Below, piece by piece: positions 33,272 to 43,691 of a stretch of DNA of 64,000 nt. Each line of letters begins with the position of its first letter. Position 1 is the first letter of the stretch. The DNA lies in assembly GCA_038030265.1 (NCBI GenBank), contig CM075943.1, positions 2,666,001-2,730,000 of the forward strand, given 5' to 3'. Made by a program: the position numbers and the translations under genes. Source of the stretch: Corythucha ciliata. Taxonomy: Eukaryota; Arthropoda; Insecta; Hemiptera; Tingidae. Below the pieces are notes generated by a model. The model did no database searches and was not told the origin of the DNA. It worked only from the letters and a program-made list of their open reading frames with translations.

Positions 33272-33451
33272 GGTTTCGACTTTATGAACTGGCGACGACG
33301 GAGGCGAAATCGCCCAATAGCCGCGAAATCGTTTCAATTTATCGCTGCGTGTGAACAGTACTCGACTCATCAATTTATCGGTGCAATAAAGAGGCCGATC
33401 TCGCCGTCGGCAAATCGCAACGATATATCGTAGCGTGTAAACCTACCTTAA

Positions 33452-34540
33452 GCAATGCAGTGCTGTTGAAATACCAGTCCAGGGGTTGTTTTAGTCGAAC
33501 CGTGACCTTCAAAGTAATGCTATGTGTGTGAAACAGAAGTATGTATATGGGTCTTTAAAAATGTGGGTGTGTAGTATACCGGTCTGCTAAAACATGAGCT
33601 GCCACGTGTCCCAGAAAAGGGGGTTTTGACTACTCTAGCCCTTTCTTCATGCTTGAGCCTGGAGTCACGTAGTTCAGTTTCAGTTTGAGATCGTCTTCGT
33701 TCTGTGTACAGTGTCTATTAGGGTCGTGAGACTCCAACTTTGTTTCTTAAAGGTGAGTGAATATTTTCTAAATACTACCTTACGACGTACTGTAAAGTAT
33801 GAGTGGTGCATGTTTGCATGAATAATGAAGCTACTGACCTATTTTTTTTATCTCTAGTCACTCAGTATAGCCATAATACCAAGTGGTTGGGGGCTTAACT
33901 CTTAAGGCAATAAGAAAGCTGTACTGCAACAGTAGGAGACGCAGTTTCTTCATTATGTTCGTGTTTTGTACTGCGATCGAGTAGATTTCAAGTTTTCTGT
34001 GCAATGGAAGGTCAATTCACCAGGATTTAGTGTGAATAAATGAGGGTGTTTATTTATTTTTATTTTTTCAATAGAACCGGGATCCCCGGTTTGGCTTACT
34101 TTGGGATGCTGTCGAAACAACAGAAAATGATAATTTGTTCGAAAACAGCTAATCCTGGCAGAAAAAAAGTTGTTCCAAGAAAAATCAAATGTCCAATTGG
34201 ATTGGACATTTGATTTTTCTTGGAACCTCTTCTATGGCTTCATCCCGCAAGATTTCTAAAAATTTGTTCTTTCCGAATTGTTCGTCAAAAGTAGCAAAAC
34301 GCCCATCCGGAAGTGAAAAAATCGGATTTAATTCGGAAAAGTAGAGATAAACCTTGAACAACTTAGGAAAAATTCATGTCTCAAAGATGAGTTCCGAGTT
34401 ACTGTGTAGCCGCCACCTAATCGGATCATTGTGGAGAGAGGTTAGGTGAGGGGGGTTGTAAGTATACCGCTTATCTTATTACACGTTTAACAACACATGC
34501 ACGTCCACTAACAAGAGCTGAACATTATAAATTGTCGCAG
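33452..34540 (+). other. Upstream region and possible leader exon of second Harbinger helper
   Basis: A candidate 5' exon ends at CTTAAAG|GTGAGTG near 33752, and the intron would end at TTGTCGCAG 34540. The putative leader has a stop in the helper frame, so it would be untranslated. The intron contains the perfect hairpin at 34172-34226. No TIR was identified for this element. Confidence 0.3.
34172..34226. repeat. Perfect 26-bp hairpin, 3-nt loop
   Basis: GTTCCAAGAAAAATCAAATG plus TCCAAT is followed by TGG and then the exact reverse complement. No mismatches in 26 pairs. Confidence 0.95.
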
Positions 34541-35396
34541 GGACCCTACGGCGGCCGAGCCTTCGAAGAAGAAGAGAAAGTTCACGAGGGAACGCCACTC
34601 ATGGACCAGAGAGGAAAACAATCTAATATTCCAATACATGAAGGATGAGTTCCACCGAGGCATCGATTTTGAGAAACCGACGAGTACGGAGTATTATAGG
34701 AAATTCTTGGCAGAGTGCTCCGACGAGGCTATGTCCAAACTGCCTCTGGACAAACTTCAACAGCACATGAAAAATATGAAGACATCGTACACGCAGATGA
34801 AGGACTGGAGAAATAGAACGGGTGAAGGAATATTAGAAGACGACCCTGCCAACGGGATTTCGACTGTCGAAGAGTATATCCTTAAGAAATGCCCACATTT
34901 CAACGATTTTGACGAGGTTATGGGGAGCAAGGCGAAGATTGCCCCACCATATATCGTTGACACGGTCGCCGACCTCTCTGACGCCGACCCTGGTCTCTTC
35001 TCGGACGACGCGGCTCTCGAACTCGACGAGTCTGAGGTGAGAACTTTGCCGAGCACGAGTGGGAACGCGGCCGACACCTCGGAATCACCGGCGGCGTCGA
35101 CGAGACCAGCTTCCAAGAGGTTAGCTTCAAGAGTGAGACTGCGGAAGTCGCCCGTAAAGGCCGCATCTCAAACGCTTGTCAGCGCAATAAAGATGCGGTC
35201 CGAAATTGAGCAAAAACGTCTGGAGTTTGAAGAGAGGAAATGGGAGAGGCAGGTGGCCGTAGAAGAAAGGAAATGGGAAGACGAGCTCAGACTTCGTCAG
35301 CTCAAAGAAGATAGGGAGTTCGAGCTGGAAAAAATGAGGATAGAAAAACAGTTCCTGTTAGATGAAATGAGATTGAAGCGGGTTGATAGTAGTTAA
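34541..35396 (+). CDS. Myb/SANT-like helper of second Harbinger element
   Basis: The frame opens after the TTGTCGCAG acceptor. The first ATG is 34638, but the frame upstream also reads sensibly (SKKKRKFTRERHSWTREE), giving a basic nuclear-signal stretch and the first Trp of the Myb/SANT-like domain. That domain continues through FQYMKDEFHRGIDFEKP, KLQQHMKNMKTSYTQMKDWR and ILKKCPHF. A Ser/Asp-rich linker and a highly charged coiled-coil (EERKWERQVAVEERKWEDEL, about residues 190-250) end at TAA 35394-35396. No breaks are seen. Convergent with the transposase on the minus strand (147 bp apart), it is the probable DNA-binding helper. Confidence 0.65.
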
Positions 35397-35542
35397 ATGT
35401 TAAATTTTCTGGAATTGCTTCATTTTTGTGCTCTCATTATTAATGTATATGTACGTTTTTTTATTTGATAATTAATTTACTTGGTATTTCAATTTTGTAA
35501 ATATTAATAAATCGGTTAAGTCATAGCTCGAGTCAGTCACCC

Positions 35543-36958
35543 TCAGCAGTGAGCAAACCTGCTCTGCGTTATCCAGTTCATTACAGTTCCCCTCTTTCTT
35601 CCACCAGCACTATCTTGGAAAAGCCCATTTCCTGGTAAATCATTCTCGTCTGCTGATTGTTCATCATCTTCATATTCTTCAGGATTCGGCTTTATAATTA
35701 TATTGTACAGGATGCAACAAGCTAAAACCCACAAGCAGGCTCTCTTATGTCCATTATCCTAGCTGCCAAACAAACTTTTAAGAATACCAAAAACGTGTTC
35801 GATTTTTCTCGGTGGCCTGGAAATAATTTCAAACGAAGCGGTTGGTGACTTGTTTTTTAGGGAGACCCTAATTATTAAAAATCATTACGTACTTGAGAAG
35901 TATCTATTGAAGTACTTTCTGTCCTGCGCACTTCCGATAGTTGAGTTAGCTCTGAATGGAGTAATCAGCCATTGCGTTAGTCTGTAGGCCGAATCGCCAG
36001 CGAGCCACTCTCCAGGGGAAAGAAACTGCTCAGGATGGGCCCCAACTTCGCTGTTTTGAAACACTCGGGCGTCGTGGGCACTGCCAGGGTATCCAATTAC
36101 AACATTCCTAATTTTCAGGCTGTTACCGCATATAGCCTGCATCTGCAATTCATAAAGCAAGTATATGAGAATAGACTGAGAAGAATCTTTACACTAGGCA
36201 AAATTTGAATAATCACATGAATGGAGTAGCGCTGTTTCCTGTTGTAATAACTCTCATGATCCTCTAAGGGGGCCTCGAAAAGAGGTACATGGGAGCCATC
36301 CACGTATCCGACACATCCTGGGAGTTTGTATTCCATAGTATTTGTTATTTCACGCCGCTCTTCCCTCGTGGGCCATTGTATGTACTCATTTTTCAATGAC
36401 AAAAGGCTCTGGAAAATGTCAATAGATACAAATAAAGTTGGTTCTATGTACCAACTTACCAGTCTAACAGATATTACTTACATGTATAACACGCCAGGTA
36501 TAGTTGTATATGAAGCCCCCATCACCAATTCCAAACTTGTGACTCACATTGTAGTATGAAGCACCCGAACCATCATTACCGAGCCTAAATAGTGTTACAG
36601 CAAGTTGAACGTACGGTGTAATCGGAGCTCTTCTTCCAGTGCATCTCAAAAATGGAGAATTCTCAATGAGGGATAAGACTAAGTTGAAGTCAAGTCTACT
36701 GATCCGTAAGGTTGCCTTGAACCGCATCTCATCATACGTGGGCAAAATATTAGCGATCCAGTCATTGGACTTAGATACACAGCACAGTTTCATGTCCATG
36801 TAACGTACATTTGTGGTGATTAAAAACAAGTCAAGACATTCATCTAGGACCTCACCAACGTTGTCATTTTCCCATATCCTGCACTCCGCGTAGTCAAGAA
36901 AAATTCTTAATAACTTGGCCTTACTCGACACTTTCGGCATTTCAGCTACGTAACTCAC
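35543..36958 (-). pseudogene. Second PIF/Harbinger DDE transposase
   Basis: Four minus-strand exons can be drawn with canonical sites: 36958-36482 (ends VIH|GTAAGT), 36408-36217, 36142-35889 and 35816-35543. Exon 1 carries DWIANILPTYDEMRFKATLR and the SGASYYNVSHKFGIG helix. Exon 2 has CVGYVDGSHVPLFEAP (first Asp), exon 3 IGYPGSAHDARVFQNS and WLAGDSAYRL (second Asp), and exon 4 RKIEHVFGILKSLF (Glu) and ACCILYNIII. In exon 4 a TAG (plus CTA at 35759-35761) falls shortly after the Glu, and the segment is shorter than usual there, so it looks disabled. The family differs from the 30-kb element. Confidence 0.75.
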
Positions 36959-37152
36959 GTACTAAGGACCGGGACCGGGATATTCTGTTTCAAACCGTAC
37001 ACTTTAAATGCGTTTTCTCGATTTGAGTTTTGAAATTTTATGTTCTTATCTTGTAATCAGTTCATATTCCTCAAAAGCCGCTCGGATCGCCCTATTCATG
37101 TTTAACTGAACAGCAGTACAACATTCAATCACTCCCTAAGGAGCGCTCTATT

Positions 37153-38923
37153 TTGCCAGCCTCTAAGTTGAGTTGTCCGGTTAAAAACAACCCGACAACC
37201 AAACAACGGACTTCAAAAATGAGTACCCCTACTGTGTTATTCCGGTACGTTAAACTAGGGGAAAACCTAAAAAAGAAAGGCGGGCAAACGGTATTGAGCT
37301 CTGAAATGGAGAAACTACTTGTTGATAGGCTTTTTATTTGCTCTGAATGGGGATATCCTCTTGACGGATTTGATTTACGAATTTTGATCAAGGCACACCT
37401 GGACAAATTGGGGAGACGAGTCCCACGGTTCAAAGACAACCTCCCTGGAAAAGATTTCGTTGAATCATTTTTGAGAAGCCATCAAGATCGGTTGCGCAAC
37501 CGTCTTTGCCAAAACACCAAGCGGGCTCGAGCTGGAGTCACCCCAGAAGTTATTGAATGATATTTCTCCAACCTGGCTGTCTCCCTTGAGGATATCCCAG
37601 CGTCCAATGTGATCAATTACGATGAAACAAATTTATCTGACGATCCAGGGAGGAAAAAGGCGATCGTGAAACGAGGCAGCAAATATGCTGAAAGGGTTAT
37701 GAATTTCAGTAAATAAGCTACATCTATCATGTTTGCTGGATGTGCTGATGAACACCTTTTACCACCCTATGTGGTTTACAAATCGAAATGCATTTACGAC
37801 ACCTGGATTAAAAATGGTCCTAAAGGGACAAGATACAACAACACGCCTTCGGGGTGGTTCGATTCAAATTGCTTTGAAGATTGGGTTCGGACCATTGTTT
37901 TACCGTATTGTCGAAAGTTGCCAGGTAAAAAAATATTGCTGGGGGATAACTTGTCAACCCATCTTTCACCTGACAGCATCAAGCTTTGCCATGATCAAAA
38001 CATTCATTTCGTTTTCCTCCCTGCCAACTCAACCACTCGACGTCGCGTTTTTTGGTCCTCTAAAAGGAGCATGGCGAAAAATTCTAAGTGACTGGAAAGC
38101 AAAAGAAGGGAGAAAAGAAGCTGCTATTCCTAAACCAATTTTCCCTACCCTCGTAAAACGCTTAATGCTCGCAATTGAGCCAAATGCAAAAGAAAATTTG
38201 ATAGCTGGGTTCGAGAAATGTGGCATTTTTCCTTTAAATAAAGATAAGGTCCTTGATTCCTGGCCCACTACAGGACCTCATTCAGACGAGCCCACAGCTG
38301 CAAATGACGTAGACAACTCCTTTCTCGATTTTCTCAAAACAATGAGACATGATGCCACACCCAAACCCAGGCCAAAAAGAACAAAAATCCGTGTCGAAGC
38401 CGGGAAAAGTGTAGACAATGCCGAATCATCTCAAGAGGACGATGAGAGCTCTGAAGACCTGATGGACGAAGAAGAAGACGAAGAGACTTTTGTTAGCGAT
38501 TCTTCACTTGATGCCGACAGTCCTATGCCTGGGGGTTCAGGGATTCAGCGTGAGACATCTGAAATTTTACCAGTTCCTGCTGAAGGTATCAAACCCGGAC
38601 TTTGGCTTTTGGTCAAACTTGAACAGAAAAAATACATCTGCCGAGTTATCCGTGTCGGTAAATATAATATCACAGGGAAATGTCTTCGTCCGAAATCAAC
38701 AAGGATTACTTCCGACGATGGGTTTTTGTTTATCTACCCCCCTGTAGAGGACTTATTCGATTTCGGGATGAATGCCATAGTGGGGGCACTTGAGGAGCCT
38801 GAAGTACAGAGAAGAGGAGTTTTGAAATTTAAAATAAATGCAAACAATTGGGAAAAAAAAGTGTTTCATTATTCAAAGTTGACTAAATTTGGTAAAAAAA
38901 GCGTTTTCATTATTTTTTTCTAG
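37153..38923 (+). pseudogene. pogo/Tigger-type transposase, broken
   Basis: A CENP-B-like HTH (YPLDGFDLRILIKAHLDKLG, then FVESFLRSHQDRLRNRL) leads into a DDE_1 core. The core reads NYDETNLSDDPGRKK (first Asp), ILLGDNLSTHLSPDSIKLC (second Asp) and QPLDVAFFGPLKGAWRKIL (third Asp). TGA at 37558-37560 and TAA at 37714-37716 interrupt it. A small deletion before QPLDV (about 38030) shifts the frame. After the core is a ~200-residue acidic tail and a C-terminal domain (GLWLLVKLEQKKYICRVIRV), open to TAG 38923. Confidence 0.8.
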
Positions 38924-40650
38924 AAAATAAAGTTTATTGAAGTTTATAAAAAGGGTTTTCGTCATTTTGTCACCTAAATGTAATACAATTAACGGTTTTA
39001 TAAACCTTAACTTTCAGTTTTTTGTTTCTAAAACCTTAACTTCATATTTTTTAAAAAAATTATCAAGTTGTGTTTCAACAGCAACCTTGCTGAAACGCGA
39101 TTCAATGTAAAAACAGTAGGTGTTGTGTTTCACCCCATTGGCGGGTAAATCACAACAGAGCACATTAATTTAAAAAAAAATGGAAACAATTTTTGTTTTC
39201 AATTTTAACGTACGCTTCATTCAAGTAGGGATCAAGATGAAACTTTTTCGTGCAACAAACTAGGAATTATCTCCGCGGAATGGGTCTTAATTAAGTGGTG
39301 AACTTCAAAAGTGTTGTGATTCACCCCGTTTTACGTGAGTGCAAGATTTTTCTGTGTCGCAGAAATCATTGCAATGTTTTACTAAACATTCGTTTTTGCT
39401 TTGTAGAAAGGGCCCAGGGATTCGGTAAACGAGCAGGAGACTTTGGCGAAATCTACTGGAAATTCAGACAGTTCTGCAGTCACCCTAAACCCAATTTCTT
39501 CTCCCGAAAAGAAAAGCTCCGCTTTCTTTTGCTTTTTAAGTGGTTTATTTAGCGTCATCTCGATATTTTTTGAGTCGAATCGCTTCGTGAGCCATTCCTG
39601 AGCGTTTTGCAATTTACCGCATCGAAATCGGTTGTTTTTTCGGTGAGTATGTAATTAGTATTTTTCTCTTTTTGCTTCTTAACCCTCCAATGACCCCTTC
39701 TCGGAATTCTTAAGTTACCTATGTTGAATCATCCTTATTTTGCATCTTTCCACCTTTCATTTTCCTCATTCAATAACCCCATTAGTCCTGTTTTGAATTC
39801 AACGGAATTTAGCGTTGAATTTTCACGGAAAACTTGTATTTTTCTGAAAATTAAGCAGCACCCCCCTCGCCTTGTTGGGCCTTTTTCCCTTTTCCACCTA
39901 ACTTTGAGGCTCTTTCTCCCCCTCAATTTGTTTAATTTACCCTCCTTAGTGTTTGTTTTATCGAAACAATAAATAATTTTGACGTTCTCGCCTTATTTCG
40001 CAATAATATCGCCAATTTTCAGCTTCTTTAATTTGCGTTATCAATTGGGAAGACCAAATCGCACTCTTTATCTCTTATCTTTATCATTAATATCATTTAA
40101 ACCTTCCCTGTCTTTTATCAGATCTTTGATAATAATTTTGTATCATTTGACCCACCTTCTTTCTACTATCACTGTAATCTATTTTTATCACTTCTTTTTA
40201 TCAGATCAGCAGAGGTCGTGAATTTATTGATAGCTCTAATCACTTTACCCCTCTCAGAAGTACTTACTCGATTTTAATTTAGTAAACGGCTATCACCAGC
40301 TGTTATCATCTCACATCGTTCTTTTTTCCTCCCCTTCCCCTCCCAACATTATTTCTCTTTTCGCTCGGGGAGAGCCCTTATTTTTAATTGGTCAACCCCC
40401 TACCCCTCCTCATGTGAAAGTTGTTTCTTACAAAGAAACTAACGCATACCAATTTTCACGTCTTCATCCCCACTACTTTTCTCACCACTTTCATTTTTGT
40501 AGGCTATTTCATTTATTCGCGCTATGTCTCAAAAATCCCCTGCTAAACAAAAGCCGACAAAGCGTGGAGCTCCTTCCTCTCCTACCACTTCTTCCCACAT
40601 TGGTCTAGACTACGGGCATCACCGCTCCCACCCCAAAATCACCCCTGAAG
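38924..40650. other. No gene recognised
   Basis: AT- and pyrimidine-rich DNA. GTTGTGTTTCACCCC-like motifs recur near 39067, 39120 and 39313 and may be remnants of the pogo element's end. A 56-codon ORF at 40524-40691 (MSQKSPAKQKPTKRGAPSSP) is unsupported. Confidence 0.45.
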
Positions 40651-40654
40651 AAAA

Positions 40655-41131
40655 AATTAATTTATTGCAAATTAGACGACCATTGTCTTAGTACTTTTCA
40701 AGGGATTACTCTCCCCTCATCGCACCACCCTAGTCACCCTGCAGTGAATTCGAGGGAGTGGGGAGGCTGAAAATAAAGAATTAAACCTTATTGAAGCTAC
40801 ATACTTACCATTTTTTACTTGTTTTGAGTTCCGAGAAAAAATTGCTCCCAGGGTGGGATTCAAACCCACGACCTCCTAGTTTCGCGCCAGGCGCTCTGCC
40901 ACTGAGCTAGCCTGAGAGGCTTACGCTAAGAGCGAACCCCACCAGAGAGAAACTTCCTCTCGGAACTCAAACGCACGAATCGGGTCAGTGCGTGTTTTAC
41001 AATTGTTCTTTTTTCTTTATGTGTCCCAGCAATTAATTAATTGCAAATTAGACGACCCTTGTCTTAGGACTTTTCAAGGGATTACTCCCCCCTCACCGCA
41101 CCCTGCGAATTCACTGCAGTGTGACTAGGGT
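40655..41131. repeat. Direct and inverted repeats flanking a tRNA-like sequence
   Basis: GCAAATTAGACGACC...TTTTCAAGGGATTACT occurs at about 40664-40717 and again at about 41042-41093. Just inside, CCCTAGTCACCCTGCAGTGA at 40727 is inverted at 41106-41130. A 14-bp inverted pair (GTTTGAGTTCCGAG-type) at 40822 and 40957 brackets the tRNA-like part. Confidence 0.65.
40845..40917 (-). tRNA. tRNA-like sequence (SINE head or tRNA pseudogene)
   Basis: On the minus strand a near-complete cloverleaf can be drawn. The acceptor is TCTCAGG/CCTGGGA and the D arm is GCTC-AGTGGCA-GAGC with a good A box. The anticodon arm is CCTGG-CGCGAAA-CTAGG and the T arm is GTGGG-TTTGAAT-CCCAC with a good B box. A run of six T follows immediately, as for Pol III termination. 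One extra base sits between acceptor and D stem, and position 33 is G instead of U. A working tRNA is therefore unlikely; a tRNA-derived SINE or pseudogene is favoured. Confidence 0.6.
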
Positions 41132-41152
41132 ATTTGTGTATTTTACCCATGG

Positions 41153-42804
41153 TTGATAGAAACACAAATCATATTACCAATTATATTGTTCATTGATGGC
41201 CATTCTTCGCACTTGAGCTTGCAAACCAGCAAATTCTGTGACAGTCATGGCATTGTTTTGGTGGCACTGTATCCCAATGCTACACATCTGCTGCAGCCAT
41301 TGTATGTAGCTGTCTTTAGAACTCTCAAAGAAGGCTGGAGGAATAAAGTTCATGATTGAAGAATGAACAACCTTGAAGCCCCAACATTGAGGAAGAAAGA
41401 TTTCCCAAAGTTGCTCAAGGAGGTGATTGATGAACGATTGACAAAAGACATTATATCTAATGGATTTCGTAAATGTGGTTTATGCCCTTGGAATCCCTCA
41501 GCTGTTCAGATACCTGGCGAAGAAGACGTGAACAGTAACAACAATGTCGAAATAAACCTGGCTCGAATTAAGTACTTACAAGAAGGCCTCAAATTTTTAA
41601 ATGAAGCAGTGGAGAGAGACAAAATTGAGAGTTTTCAGCGCTCATCAGAAACATGGGAAGGGGATATAGAAGACTTATCGCTGTTCTTACTTATGGAAAA
41701 AGATCCAGAGAGAGTTGGAAAGTTATAATAACTCTTTAGATCAAAACAGTCCATTGGATCCAGCTATCTCATTTAGTGAGAATAACATAGAACTTCATGA
41801 TACGAATCTTGCTAGCGACTCCATTTCACCAGCTGAATTGATAAATCAAAGCAGAGGACATGTTGAATGACATTAACAAGTTTACAGATACCATACTACC
41901 ATGCGATGGTAATTCTTCTATACCTATAATTGAGACAACTTCTGAGAATGATGTGAACCCTGGAGCACTCGATGATGTGAACCCTGGAGCACTCGATGAT
42001 GAGAACCCTGGAGCACTCGATGATGAGAACGTTGTAATAGTTCAGCAATCTACAAACTGCCACACGTCCCCAACTGCACCCGACCAAGTGGCCACATCGA
42101 CAGCTGTCCTTATCCAAGACATAGCAAGCACCTCGTACGACTCCAATCCTGCAAGTCTTTCACAAAAAGTCCCAAGTCCATTTAAAAGACATTTCTTCTT
42201 TCAGAACAAGGAAGCAACAATAAAGAAGAGAAGAACGTCTAAAGAAAAGATGCCAACTGTTGTTTCAGGGAAGCAATTTCATGAATACTTCCACAAGAAA
42301 ATAGCAAAGAAAGAAGAAGAGGAAAGACTGAGAAAAGAGAGAGCTGATGAAAGGCAAAGGAAAAAAGAACAGAGAGATAAAGCAAAAGAAGATAAGCCAA
42401 AAAAACCGAGAAGCAAAAAAATAAAGAAAGTTGTGAACTGTCTATCTGAGAGTTCAAGTTCCAGCATCGAATATACTGATTCAGATGAAAATGTTGAAGA
42501 GTCCAGCGACGGAAATGAAAATTTTTCTGGCAATAACTTTTCACCTGTCAGATAACAAATCAACGAATACGTAATATTTGTCTATGAAGGTTCGTATTTC
42601 CCAGGAAAGATAACTCATACAACGAAGAAGGAAGCCATAATCACATCAATGAAAAGATGCGGGAGATTATGGCAGTGGCCAGAAAAGCCTGATATTTTAA
42701 CGTATGAACGGAGGGATGTAGTTTCCCATATTGGTGAGCCACGAAAAACTAGTAAAACTCGTAATGTGTATAGTGTGCCAGAGTTGGACTTCTTGTGGGA
42801 TTGA
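41153..42804 (+). pseudogene. Second pogo/Tigger-type transposase, broken, catalytic Asp lost
   Basis: It starts in the DDE_1 core (FIDGHSSHLSLQTSKFC) and continues VALYPNATHLLQPLYVAVF. The third catalytic Asp of PLDV is a Tyr here (TAT 41303-41305). TGA at 41357-41359 replaces the usual Trp after VHD. The C-terminal core follows (ISNGFRKCGLCPWNPSAV). After a frame break near 41726 come an acidic region, three 24-bp repeats, a Lys/Glu-rich helix and, past a TAA at 42553-42555, a terminal domain (YVIFVYEGSYFPGKIT, LWQWPEKPDILTYERRDVV) common at the end of insect pogo proteins. The 5' half is missing. Confidence 0.75.
41950..42025 (+). repeat. 24-bp in-frame minisatellite
   Basis: GATGTGAACCCTGGAGCACT plus CGAT is repeated three times, the last with GATGAGAACC, encoding D(V/E)NPGALD. 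Confidence 0.9.
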
Positions 42805-42940
42805 ACTTATTGATACCAGCACTTTTAATCCTGAAGTTACTTATTTAATAATATTTTATTCAATAATTTTACGGTTTAATGTTTTAATAAATAATATAAA
42901 TACTGTGAACATTTGTTAATGAATTATACCTATTCATTAA

Positions 42941-43260
42941 CCCTAGAACACTAACAAGGAGTAACGTTTACTCCATGGCGAATTCTATCAATTGTTTCTT
43001 GGGGTGCGCTCATAGGTAGCGCCCTTATCTTCAAGCTATGCTTCCTTCAGGATGTCCGGTTAGTTGTGAGTCAGTGCTCCTGTGGTCCAGACCTCCTGCC
43101 CTTTGATTACACGTGATCCAATAAAGGTAAGGGAGTAAAAATTACTCCAGGTTAGTATTAAGATAGGCCCATGAGAGTATTATTTACTCCTTGTTAGCAT
43201 TCGCTGCTAACTTTATAGAGTCAAGTATACTCCTTGTTAGTGATGAATGCTTTCGACTCG
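42941..43260 (+). mobile_element. piggyBac left end and subterminal motifs
   Basis: TTAA at 42937-42940 precedes CCCTAGAACACTAACAAGGA, the piggyBac-type terminus. The GGAGTAA/TTACTCC core recurs inside: TACTCCTTGTTAG occurs near 43187 and 43230, inverted relative to the end. No matching right end was found downstream. Confidence 0.75.
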
Positions 43261-43691
43261 AGCGTCGATCACATTTAAATTTCAGCTCAATCGGTCTATG
43301 AGTGGGGGTAAAAATGGAGGTTTCCTGAATTCCTTGAAGCGAGCATATCTCCTGAACTGTAGTTTCAATTTCGATCAAATTTTCATGGAAGACGTAGACT
43401 AGACCCCCTTGATGGTCCGATTGAAAATTCAACCCAAGATCAAGGGAGGGGGGGGGGTATAAGCAGCAGTTTTCCCAATTTGTTCTAACGCGAATATCTC
43501 TTGGACTAGATTTCCGATTTTGATGAAAGTTTGATGGCGGGCGTCGACTAGGCCCCATTAAATTTCTACTCATTTAGGAGTAGGAGTGGGGGGGGGGGTA
43601 GTTGGTTTGCTAGTAGCCAACTTTATTTGTGTCGAGGAAGCATTGTGCTACAACCATTAGCAGACTTTTTTTTCTCACTTTAGGGGGTTCA

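Larger units (their letters stand above)
29832..33448. mobile_element. PIF/Harbinger element, complete (copy B)
   Basis: The TIRs are AGGTAGGTTTACACGCTGCG and, inverted, AGGTAGGTTTACACGCTACG, and both sides carry TAA (29829-29831 and 33449-33451). This 3-bp duplication is the Harbinger hallmark. Length is 3617 bp. Two genes on opposite strands interlock: helper exon 1 (30074-30472, +), transposase exon 2 (30669-31478, -), helper exon 2 (31721-32320, +), transposase exon 1 (32855-33271, -). Confidence 0.9.

Noticed and set aside
39295..40221. Several 75-85-residue ORFs
   Set aside because: They lie in AT/pyrimidine-rich DNA, overlap on both strands and have no domain features.
40845..40917. 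Functional tRNA gene
   Set aside because: An extra base after the acceptor stem and G at position 33 argue against function; annotated as tRNA-like.
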